NCBI GenBank assembly: GCA_021158425.1
Contig: JAGGUR010000121.1
Coordinates: forward strand, 1-5,220
Length of the DNA stretch: 5,220 nucleotides
Direction of reading: 5' to 3'
From: Candidatus Cloacimonadota bacterium
GTDB taxonomy: Bacteria > Cloacimonadota > Cloacimonadia > JGIOTU-2
The notes below the pieces were generated by a model, which saw nothing but the letters and a program-made list of their open reading frames with translations, was not told where the DNA came from and did not search any database. Numbering within the stretch: the first letter of the stretch is position 1; the number at the start of each line of letters is the position of its first letter. Below, in pieces: positions 1 through 5,220 of the stretch. A program made the translations under genes and the position numbers.

Positions 1-1
1 T

Positions 2-295
2 ATTCCAATTCGTCTAACCGACGAAAGATGGACTCATATTGTAGAAAACCATGATGATATGGCAGGATATTACTTTGATGTTTTAGAAACCGTTGCTGAG
101 CCTACATGGGTATTAGAGGGAGATGAAGATGAACTTTGGGCTGTAAAAGTTGTCTCAAAAGAAAAAGTTTTGCTTGTAATTTATAAAGAATTAAAAGAGC
201 GTAATGATGGATTTGTTATTACAGCTTTTTTTACAACAAAAATTCAAAAACTCTTAAAAAGGAGAATAATATGGCAACAACCTCAGCAGCAATAA
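2..295 (+). CDS. Small toxin-like protein, BECR/RelE-EndoU-type fold suspected (5'-partial)
   Basis: The reading frame is open from the first bases of the window to the TAA at 293-295, giving 97 visible residues. The first in-frame ATG (59) has no Shine-Dalgarno site, and the codons before it (RLTDERWTHIVENH) look like genuine family sequence, so the true start lies upstream of the window. The pattern is a TDERW.HI..NH helix, then a hydrophobic strand-rich core (ELWAVKVV, VLLVIYKEL), then FVITAFFTTKIQKLLKRRIIW. It resembles small uncharacterised proteins often annotated near DUF4258 or as phage-type BECR (Barnase-EndoU-ColicinE5-RelE) nucleases; that family call is from memory. If correct, it would be an RNase toxin. 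The C-terminus overlaps the DUF2283 gene by 25 nt, which suggests translational coupling and fits a toxin-antitoxin-like pair. Toxicity cannot be judged from sequence. Confidence 0.65.
   Translation: MPIRLTDERWTHIVENHDDMAGYYFDVLETVAEPTWVLEGDEDELWAVKVVSKEKVLLVIYKELKERNDGFVITAFFTTKIQKLLKRRIIWQQPQQQ
259..264 (+). promoter_or_regulatory. Ribosome binding site for the DUF2283 gene
   Basis: AAGGAG lies six bases before the ATG at 271, inside the coding sequence of the upstream toxin-like gene. This strong Shine-Dalgarno match fixes the start of the downstream gene and shows that the 25-nt overlap is a real coupled arrangement. Confidence 0.75.
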
Positions 296-513
296 AGGCG
301 ATATTCGCAGCTTTACCCCATATCAAAAAAGTGGGCACAAAACATCTGTGGTTTGATTTTGATGAAGAGGCAGATGTTCTATATATAAGTTTAGAACGAC
401 CTCAGAGGGCAACTGATACTGACATATTGGAAGACGGGATATTCTTGCGACTCAGAGATAAAAAAGTGGTTGGAATAACTGTAACAAATATCAGTAAAAA
501 ATTTAAAAAGTAA
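271..513 (+). CDS. DUF2283 family protein, putative antitoxin-like partner
   Basis: This 80-residue cytoplasmic protein matches the DUF2283 (COG5428-like) pattern. It has an aromatic-acidic segment FDFDEEADVLYISL at about residues 28-41, a variable linker, ILEDGIFLRLRDKK at about 52-65, and a closing strand VVGITVTNISKK at about 66-77. The N-terminal 20 residues form a predicted helix preceding the domain. DUF2283 proteins commonly sit beside small DUF4258/RelE-like genes and are considered antitoxin-like, but a biochemical role is not established. The AAGGAG site six bases upstream supports the ATG at 271. The gene overlaps the preceding toxin-like gene by 25 nt and ends seven bases before porX, so all three may share a transcript. 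The family call is fairly secure; the antitoxin role is inference from neighbourhood. Confidence 0.8.
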   Translation: MATTSAAIKAIFAALPHIKKVGTKHLWFDFDEEADVLYISLERPQRATDTDILEDGIFLRLRDKKVVGITVTNISKKFKK

Positions 514-516
514 GGG
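512..516 (+). promoter_or_regulatory. Ribosome binding site for porX
   Basis: AAGGG overlaps the TAA of the DUF2283 gene and sits four bases before the ATG at 521. It is a moderate Shine-Dalgarno match with short spacing. Overlap with the upstream stop suggests coupled translation. Confidence 0.5.
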
Positions 517-520
517 AAAA

Positions 521-2080
521 ATGAAAAAATCAAAAATATTATGGATTGATGACGAAATAGAGATGCTCAAGCCTCATATTCTATTTCTTGAAGAGAGAAA
601 TTATGAGGTAATTCCTGCGTCTAATGGAAATGATGGTATTAAATTAGTTGAAGAAAATAATTTTGATTTAGTGCTTCTTGATGAAATGATGCCTGGACTT
701 GATGGGCTTGAAACTCTATCTGAAATCAAAAAACGGAATGGCTCTATTCCTGTTGTAATGGTTACAAAAAATGAAGAGGAAGGCTTGATGAATAAAGCCA
801 TTTCTCAACAAATTACAGATTATATAATAAAACCAATAAATCCAAATCAAGTTTTAATGTCTATTAAAAAAATCTTGATGTCTGAAGAAATTAGACGCAA
901 CAGAATGGGTGAAGAATACGCTCAGTTCTCTGCCTGGCTAAATCAAAAACTATTCTCCGAGCCTGATTGGAAAGATTGGACTGAGATATTTAGACGAATT
1001 GTAGAATGGGATATAAAATTTGATGAATTGTATTATGAAGATATTGCCCAAATGCACGATTTTGAACGGAAAAATTGTGATGTTGAATTCTCAAACTTTA
1101 TTGCAAATAATTTTAAAAACTGGTTTCAAAATGCGAATCACCCTACATTATCTTATGAAATAGTAAAAAAATATCTCTTGCCTTTATTTTCACAAAAAAA
1201 AGTAGTCTATTTTATAGTCTTGGATTGCCTGCGTCTTGACCAGTTTATGGTATTTAAACCGTATTTAGAACAACTCTTTAATATTAAAACAGATTTGTAT
1301 ATATCCATCCTTCCAACATCTACACCATATTCAAGAAATGCTATATTCAGCGGTATGATGCCTAAAGATATTGCAAGGGTTTTCCCGCAATTCTGGGGAA
1401 GTAACAAAGAGGATGAAAATAGTCTCAATCGCTATGAACATTTTTTTATTGATGAACAACTAAAAAGATTAGGAATATCACTCCACAATGGAAGTAAATA
1501 TACTAAAATTCTAAATCAAGAAGAGGGACAATATGTTGTTAAAAAAATCCCAAGTTATAGAAAAGAACGACTAATTGTTCTTGTGTATAATTTTTTGGAT
1601 TTATTACTTCATCATCGTTTCAAAGACGAGGTCTTACAAGAAATGATTCCAAATGACCGAGCATTAAGGTCATTATCAAAAATATGGTTTCTTAATTCAA
1701 ATTTTTATGAAGCATTACAATTAATTGCTAAACAGGATGCTATTATAGTTTTAACTACAGACCATGGTTCTATTAAAGTTCAACATGCAACAAAAGTAAT
1801 CAGTGATAAGGATGTTACAACAGGTTTGAGAGCAAAACATGGGAAAAATCTATCCTGTAATGAAAGACATACAATTAAAATTACAAATCCTTCAAAATTT
1901 GGACTTCCAGCAGAAAGTATAGTGGAAAATTATATCTTTGCAAAGAGTGATTACTATTTTGTCTATCCTACTGATTATCATGAATATAAGAAAAAATTTG
2001 ATGGGACATATCAACATGGTGGAGTTTCTATGGAAGAGATGATATTGCCTGTAGCGATTCTCACTCCAAAAGGGAAATAA
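521..2080 (+). CDS. porX: PorX-type response regulator with PglZ (alkaline phosphatase superfamily) domain
   Basis: This 519-residue cytoplasmic protein is full length for PorX (about 518 in Porphyromonas gingivalis). Residues 1-120 are a receiver domain with acidic pocket D10-D11, phospho-acceptor D54 in LVLLDEMMPG, T82 and K104 (YIIKPI). Residues ~121-215 are mostly helical, matching the linker bundle. Residues ~225-515 form the PglZ/alkaline-phosphatase-like domain, with candidate metal and catalytic residues D235 (VLDCLRLD), T266/T268 (LPTSTPYSRNAIFSG), D414-H415 (TTDHG), H440 (RAKHG) and H499 in HGGVSMEEMILPV. In Bacteroidota, PorX pairs with the kinase PorY and regulates the type IX secretion system. 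Published work reports zinc-dependent phosphodiesterase activity of PorX on cyclic and linear oligonucleotides. All key residues appear intact. No kinase or secretion gene is in view, so the regulon here is unknown. tsaE follows, as in Bacteroidota. Confidence 0.93.
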   Translation: MKKSKILWIDDEIEMLKPHILFLEERNYEVIPASNGNDGIKLVEENNFDLVLLDEMMPGLDGLETLSEIKKRNGSIPVVMVTKNEEEGLMNKAISQQITDYIIKPINPNQVLMSIKKILMSEEIRRNRMGEEYAQFSAWLNQKLFSEPDWKDWTEIFRRIVEWDIKFDELYYEDIAQMHDFERKNCDVEFSNFIANNFKNWFQNANHPTLSYEIVKKYLLPLFSQKKVVYFIVLDCLRLDQFMVFKPYLEQLFNIKTDLYISILPTSTPYSRNAIFSGMMPKDIARVFPQFWGSNKEDENSLNRYEHFFIDEQLKRLGISLHNGSKYTKILNQEEGQYVVKKIPSYRKERLIVLVYNFLDLLLHHRFKDEVLQEMIPNDRALRSLSKIWFLNSNFYEALQLIAKQDAIIVLTTDHGSIKVQHATKVISDKDVTTGLRAKHGKNLSCNERHTIKITNPSKFGLPAESIVENYIFAKSDYYFVYPTDYHEYKKKFDGTYQHGGVSMEEMILPVAILTPKGK

Positions 2081-2112
2081 GGGATATAGGGGTATAAGGA
2101 TATAGGGATAAA
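2081..2112 (+). repeat. Degenerate 8-nt tandem repeat between porX and tsaE
   Basis: The whole intergenic gap is about four imperfect copies of a 7-9 nt unit: GGGATATA (2081-2088), GGGGTATAA (2089-2097), GGATATA (2098-2104) and GGGATAAA (2105-2112). It runs from the porX stop to the TTG of tsaE and contains the only candidate ribosome binding sites for tsaE. The purine-rich units could therefore tune tsaE translation, or this may be a dispersed simple repeat of this genome. Function is not known. Confidence 0.7.
2104..2107 (+). promoter_or_regulatory. Candidate ribosome binding site for tsaE, within the tandem repeat
   Basis: AGGG lies five bases before the TTG at 2113. A second candidate, AAGGA at 2096-2100, is twelve bases away, which is longer than ideal. 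Both come from the repeat units. The choice between them is uncertain. Confidence 0.4.
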
Positions 2113-2547
2113 TTGGAAAAGAAAGATAAAGTCGTAAAAATAAGCCATTCATTAAAAGAAACTGAAAGAATAGCCGAAGAACTTTCTAATAATCTAAATC
2201 AAGGAGATGTTGTAGTTTTATATGGTCCTCTCGGCAGCGGCAAAACATTCTTTGTTAAATATATTGCTAAATCTTTGGGAGCAAAGAATTATATTACAAG
2301 CCCATCATTTACTATTTTAAATGAGTATAATGCCAGTTTGCCAATTTATCACTTTGACTTTTATCGTTTAAAAACTGAAAAGGAGATTGAAGAAATTGGA
2401 TTTAGAGATTTCCTGAATCAGAAAGGGATTTTTTTTATTGAGTGGCCGGAAAAAGCAGAACATTTGCTGCCTAAAGAATATATTAAAGTAATGTTTGAAA
2501 TAATTGATAAAAGCTCTCGGAAGATTACAATTAGTAAAATTTCATAA
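2113..2547 (+). CDS. tsaE: tRNA threonylcarbamoyladenosine biosynthesis ATPase TsaE
   Basis: This 144-residue P-loop ATPase works with TsaB and TsaD to install threonylcarbamoyl on A37 of ANN-decoding tRNAs in the cytoplasm. The Walker A motif GPLGSGKT is at residues 38-45, preceded by the usual SHSLKETERIAEEL and GDVVVLYG segments. The switch-like TSPSFTILNEY lies at 62-72, HFDFYRL at 80-86 carries the conserved D82, and IEWPEK at 110-114 holds the E/W pair of the family. Length is normal (about 140-160). The start is TTG at 2113: it gives the expected N-terminal length, and no in-frame ATG lies between it and Walker A. It follows porX by 32 nt of repeat sequence, a neighbourhood also seen in Bacteroidota. 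The GlmM-like gene starts 22 nt after its stop. Confidence 0.95.
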   Translation: MEKKDKVVKISHSLKETERIAEELSNNLNQGDVVVLYGPLGSGKTFFVKYIAKSLGAKNYITSPSFTILNEYNASLPIYHFDFYRLKTEKEIEEIGFRDFLNQKGIFFIEWPEKAEHLLPKEYIKVMFEIIDKSSRKITISKIS

Positions 2548-2556
2548 GAACTTTTT

Positions 2557-2563
2557 AAAGAGG
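2557..2563 (+). promoter_or_regulatory. Ribosome binding site deciding the glmM start
   Basis: AAAGAGG ends six bases before the ATG at 2570. This Shine-Dalgarno match, with the family N-terminus beginning at the same ATG, favours 2570 over the in-frame ATG at 2504 inside tsaE. Confidence 0.65.
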
Positions 2564-2569
2564 AATTTT

Positions 2570-3916
2570 ATGGCAAAATTGATGACCAGCGTTTCTGGCA
2601 TAAGAGGAATTATAGGGAAAACTTTAACTGTGGAAAATGTGATGCGATTTGCACAAAGGTTTGGAATTTTTTGTAAAAAAGGAAAAATCTTGGTAGGAAG
2701 AGATTCCAGAACGACCGGAAAAATGCTTTTTAATGCAGTTTCTTCAGGCTTAATGTCAGTGGGTGCTGATGTTGTTGACCTTGGAATTTGCCCCACGCCC
2801 ACAATCTTGTTGGCAGTAGAGAAATCAGATGCAAACGGAGGTATTGCAATTACTGCCAGTCATAATCCAAAAGAATGGAATGCTCTAAAACTTATCAGCG
2901 AGAAAGGAACATTTTTAACCACAAGACAAACTAAGGATTTTTGGAATATCAACGATGGAGATGTAAAACATCAAAATTGGGAAGGCATAGGAAAGTTAAG
3001 CTCTGATGACTCCGCAATTGACGACCATATCAATAGCATTCTCGGGTTAAAATATGTAGATTTACCAGCAATAGAAAAGAAGCATTTCAAAGTAGTAATA
3101 GATTCTACAAATGGTGCAGGAGGATTAATCTCTCCATTATTATTACGAAAATTGGGTTGTAGTGTTATTGAGCTCTTCTCTGAGCCAACTGGTATTTTTT
3201 CAAGAATTGCAGAACCCTCGGCTGAAAATCTGAAAGAATTAGAAAGGCAAGTTATTTTTGAAAAAGCTGATATCGGGTTTGCCACTGACCCAGATGTAGA
3301 TAGATTATCAATTGTCTCAGAAGAAGGTAAAGCCCTTGGAACAGAATTTTCTCTTCTATTAGCTGAAGATTATATCCTTTCTCAGAATAAAGGAGACATT
3401 GCCACAAATTTATCCTCATCAATGGCTTCAGAAGATATTGCAAAAAAGTATGATGCGCAGGTCTTCCGCTCTAAAGTTGGAGAAATAAATGTTGCAGAAA
3501 CAATGAAAAAATATAATTGTGTTATCGGAGGTGAAGGAAATGGTGGTATAATCCTTCCTGATTTACATTTTACCAGAGATGCACCAATGGGAATGGCTTT
3601 GATATTATCGTATATGGCAAGAACGGATAAAAAAATATCTGAATTGGCTAATTTAATTCCTCATTATTTTATGTATAAAACGAAGCTCCAACTTACTGAT
3701 AATATAGATTTTGATAAAAGTATGATTCAAACCAAAGATAAATTTTCTGACTGCAAATTTGATTTTACAGATGGATTAAAAATTATTGCGAGGGATTATT
3801 GGGTTCATATAAGAAAATCTGGAACTGAGCCAGTTGTTAGAATTATTTCTGAAAGTAACAATAAAGAAAAAGCAAAAAAATTATGTAATCAAGTTGAGAA
3901 ATACTTTATAGTTTAG
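2570..3916 (+). CDS. glmM: Phosphoglucosamine mutase, Bacteroidota-like GlmM (phosphohexomutase family)
   Basis: This 448-residue alpha-D-phosphohexomutase would convert glucosamine-6-phosphate to glucosamine-1-phosphate for UDP-GlcNAc, feeding peptidoglycan and surface glycans. N-terminal SVSGIRGIIG (8-16) is followed by VGRDSRTTG (42-50), the phosphoserine loop TASHNPKEWNALKL with catalytic S97, the magnesium loop DPDVDR (D240, D242, D244), the sugar-binding loop GGEGNGG (320-326, E322), and the C-terminal phosphate loop RKSGTEPVVR (415-424). All four domains are complete. The GGEGNGG loop and adjacent LPDLHFTRDAPMG resemble GlmM of Bacteroidota and archaea rather than the E. coli form. Phosphomannomutase or mixed hexose specificity cannot be excluded from sequence. 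An in-frame ATG at 2504 would add 22 residues that overlap tsaE and lack family similarity, so 2570 is chosen. Confidence 0.9.
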   Translation: MAKLMTSVSGIRGIIGKTLTVENVMRFAQRFGIFCKKGKILVGRDSRTTGKMLFNAVSSGLMSVGADVVDLGICPTPTILLAVEKSDANGGIAITASHNPKEWNALKLISEKGTFLTTRQTKDFWNINDGDVKHQNWEGIGKLSSDDSAIDDHINSILGLKYVDLPAIEKKHFKVVIDSTNGAGGLISPLLLRKLGCSVIELFSEPTGIFSRIAEPSAENLKELERQVIFEKADIGFATDPDVDRLSIVSEEGKALGTEFSLLLAEDYILSQNKGDIATNLSSSMASEDIAKKYDAQVFRSKVGEINVAETMKKYNCVIGGEGNGGIILPDLHFTRDAPMGMALILSYMARTDKKISELANLIPHYFMYKTKLQLTDNIDFDKSMIQTKDKFSDCKFDFTDGLKIIARDYWVHIRKSGTEPVVRIISESNNKEKAKKLCNQVEKYFIV

Positions 3917-3919
3917 GAG
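3915..3919 (+). promoter_or_regulatory. Ribosome binding site for the adenosine deaminase gene
   Basis: AGGAG overlaps the TAG stop of glmM and sits five bases before the GTG at 3925. It supports a GTG start and close translational linkage to glmM. Confidence 0.75.
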
Positions 3920-3924
3920 TAAAC

Positions 3925-5004
3925 GTGGATGTAAAATTAACAGAGGAATTAATAAGTAGACTGCCAAAGACCGATTTGCATGTTCATCTTGACGGGTCAT
4001 TGAGAATAGAAACTATCATTGACTTAGCTAAGAAACAAAAGGTAAAAATACCAACTTTAGAGCCTGAAAAGTTAAAACAACTTCTCTCTGCTGAGAATGC
4101 ACATAGTCTGGAAGAATATCTTCAAGGGTTTCAATACACACTGTTAGTATTACAAACTGAGGACGCACTTTTCCGTGCTGCATACGAATTAGCTGAGGAT
4201 TCTGCCAATGAAAACATTCGCTATACAGAAATTCGTTATTGCCCTATTCTTCATACGAAAAAAGGACTAAACCTTACTTCAGTTTCCAATGCAGTTTTGG
4301 ATGGGTTGGCTCAGGCAGAGAAAGAGTTCAATATAAAAACTGGGGTTATCGTTACAGGAATGCGAAATATGAGCCCTGATGTATCGTTAAAATTAGTAGG
4401 ATTAGCAATTGCATACAAAGGTAAGAGTGTTGTGGGATTTGACCTTGCTGGCGAGGAAATGAATTATCCAGCAAAGGAACATCGTGAGGCTTTTGACCTG
4501 GCTTTAAAAAATAATCTGAATATTACTATTCACGCTGGCGAAGGCTATGGACCTTCAAGTATACATCAAGCTATTCATTATTGTGGTGCACACAGAATTG
4601 GGCATGGAACACGCCTGATAGAGGATGGAGATTTGCTTAATTATGTAAATGACCACCGTATTCCGATAGAGATTTGCCTTTCCAGCAACTTACACACAAA
4701 AGCTGTCAAATCGTTTGCAGCACATCCGCTTCCATTATTCTATGATTTAGGACTGCGAGTTACTCTAAATACAGATAATAGGCTAATTTCAAATACAACA
4801 ATGACTAAAGAATTTATGTTAACTGTAAAGCACTTTGGGTTTGATTATAAGCACATAAAGAATCTAATCATAAATGGGTTTAAGAGTTCTTTCTTGCCAT
4901 ATCGGGAAAAATCAATTATGCTAAATAAGATACTGGGGGAAATGGCAGAAATTGAAAAGCAAGAAATGAAGGCTGAAGCGGTGGAGTATGAGGATAAGTT
5001 ATAA
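3925..5004 (+). CDS. add: Adenosine deaminase family protein
   Basis: This 359-residue TIM-barrel amidohydrolase is predicted to convert adenosine and deoxyadenosine to inosine and deoxyinosine in purine salvage. The first zinc motif is DLHVHLDGS (H19, H21). Then come VGFDLAGEE (170-178), HAGE (H203 zinc ligand, E206 catalytic), HRIGHG (H227 catalytic), CLSSNLHT (251-258) and NTDN (282-285, D284 zinc ligand). Where animal enzymes read TDDP, this one reads TDNR, as do some bacterial homologues, so it is probably functional but could have altered specificity; a related deaminase such as aminodeoxyfutalosine deaminase is an alternative. The last ~20 residues form a charged, Glu/Lys-rich tail beyond the usual barrel end. 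The GTG start is fixed by AGGAG five bases upstream, and glmM ends 8 nt earlier. Confidence 0.9.
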   Translation: MDVKLTEELISRLPKTDLHVHLDGSLRIETIIDLAKKQKVKIPTLEPEKLKQLLSAENAHSLEEYLQGFQYTLLVLQTEDALFRAAYELAEDSANENIRYTEIRYCPILHTKKGLNLTSVSNAVLDGLAQAEKEFNIKTGVIVTGMRNMSPDVSLKLVGLAIAYKGKSVVGFDLAGEEMNYPAKEHREAFDLALKNNLNITIHAGEGYGPSSIHQAIHYCGAHRIGHGTRLIEDGDLLNYVNDHRIPIEICLSSNLHTKAVKSFAAHPLPLFYDLGLRVTLNTDNRLISNTTMTKEFMLTVKHFGFDYKHIKNLIINGFKSSFLPYREKSIMLNKILGEMAEIEKQEMKAEAVEYEDKL

Positions 5005-5018
5005 TTAGATACATGATT

Positions 5019-5048
5019 CAGTATCCGGAATATAGAGTGCAGAATATA
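5019..5048. repeat. Degenerate short tandem repeat downstream of add
   Basis: CAGTATCC, GGAATATA, GAGTG and CAGAATATA follow each other just after the add stop. GAATATA is exactly repeated at 5028-5034 and 5042-5048. The periodicity is about 7-8 nt and the copies are poor. It may be an eroded simple repeat of the kind dispersed in intergenic DNA. No function is apparent. Confidence 0.4.
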
Positions 5049-5109
5049 AAGATAATGTATTAGAAACTTTTAAATACCCTTGCCAATGAGTAACCTTGTG
5101 CCTTAATCT

Positions 5110-5220
5110 CTAAATCAAGAAAATATCCAAAATGTACAAAAGGTCATTAATAATTCCATTGCGATAATTAGCCCACATATTAAATGACTCAAGTTTTACA
5201 GAAGTGAATGTTACGGAATA
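5110..5220 (-). CDS. Possible C-terminal end of a convergent gene (partial, unrecognised)
   Basis: Read from the window end on the minus strand, one frame is open for 36 codons to a TAG at 5112-5110, while the other two minus frames hit stops within a few to about ten codons. The visible peptide includes VTFTSVKLESFNMWANYRNG and ends ILDIFLI. I do not recognise a family. In DNA this AT-rich, an open run of this length can arise by chance, so this is only a candidate 3' end of a gene facing add, or a remnant. Confidence 0.22.
   Translation of the reverse strand, partial: YSVTFTSVKLESFNMWANYRNGIINDLLYILDIFLI

Larger units (their letters stand above)
5005..5220. other. Intergenic region after add, no confident gene or terminator
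   Basis: The + strand is broken by frequent stops in all three frames. I see no GC-rich hairpin with a T-run, so no intrinsic terminator for the operon can be called, and no tRNA-like fold. The region holds the short degenerate repeat near its start and, on the minus strand, an open frame running off the window end. Confidence 0.5.

Noticed and set aside
59..61. ATG at 59 as the start of the first gene
   Set aside because: No Shine-Dalgarno site precedes it, and the in-frame codons upstream encode family-like sequence up to the window edge, so the gene starts outside the window.
521..2080. PglZ domain as evidence of a BREX phage-defence system
   Set aside because: The PglZ-like domain is fused to a receiver domain, as in PorX, and no brxC, pglX methyltransferase or brxL gene is present; the tsaE neighbour fits PorX instead.
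2504..2569. 22-residue N-terminal extension of the mutase from the ATG at 2504
   Set aside because: It overlaps tsaE, has no family similarity, and the ATG at 2570 has a well-spaced AAAGAGG site and the expected GlmM N-terminus.
601..3443. Minus-strand open frames of 63-104 codons inside porX, tsaE and glmM (for example 1892-2152, 2542-2802, 2971-3285)
   Set aside because: They lie antisense to well-supported genes with clear motifs, and their translations resemble no family; they are shadows of + strand coding.
5144..5187. Imperfect inverted repeat TCATTAATA / TATTAAATGA downstream of add
   Set aside because: The arms are AT-rich with a bulge and a 25-nt loop, no T-run follows, and it lies within the possible minus-strand frame, so it is not a credible terminator.

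Overview
The window looks like chromosomal DNA from an uncultured, low-GC bacterium of the FCB superphylum (Bacteroidota and its relatives). The lineage signal comes from two genes. One is a PorX-type protein (response-regulator receiver plus PglZ/alkaline-phosphatase-like domain). The other is a phosphoglucosamine mutase whose active-site loop reads GGEGNGG, the variant typical of Bacteroidota-type GlmM. However, all five gene starts visible here have at least a modest Shine-Dalgarno-like stretch, and two genes start with TTG or GTG. Cultured Bacteroidota rarely rely on Shine-Dalgarno sites, so a non-Bacteroidota FCB candidate phylum is more likely. That placement is inference, not proof.

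The layout is one compact + strand run. First comes the 3' part of a small gene cut by the window start (2-295), resembling RelE/EndoU-fold toxin-like proteins. It overlaps by 25 nt a DUF2283 protein (271-513), the usual type of partner in toxin-antitoxin-like pairs. Seven bases later porX begins (521-2080). A 32-nt intergenic stretch of degenerate 8-nt tandem repeats (2081-2112) leads into tsaE (2113-2547, TTG start). Twenty-two bases later comes the GlmM-like mutase (2570-3916), then 8 nt later a GTG-started adenosine deaminase (3925-5004). The last 216 bases hold no confident gene. They contain a short degenerate tandem repeat and the possible C-terminal end of a convergent minus-strand ORF.

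The spacing (overlap, 7, 32, 22 and 8 nt) suggests a single operon. The conserved core is porX-tsaE, a known FCB neighbourhood, followed by housekeeping genes for tRNA t6A modification, cell-envelope amino-sugar supply and purine salvage. The least expected element is the toxin-antitoxin-like pair directly ahead of porX, possibly sharing its transcript. No transposase, CRISPR array, tRNA or rRNA was recognised.
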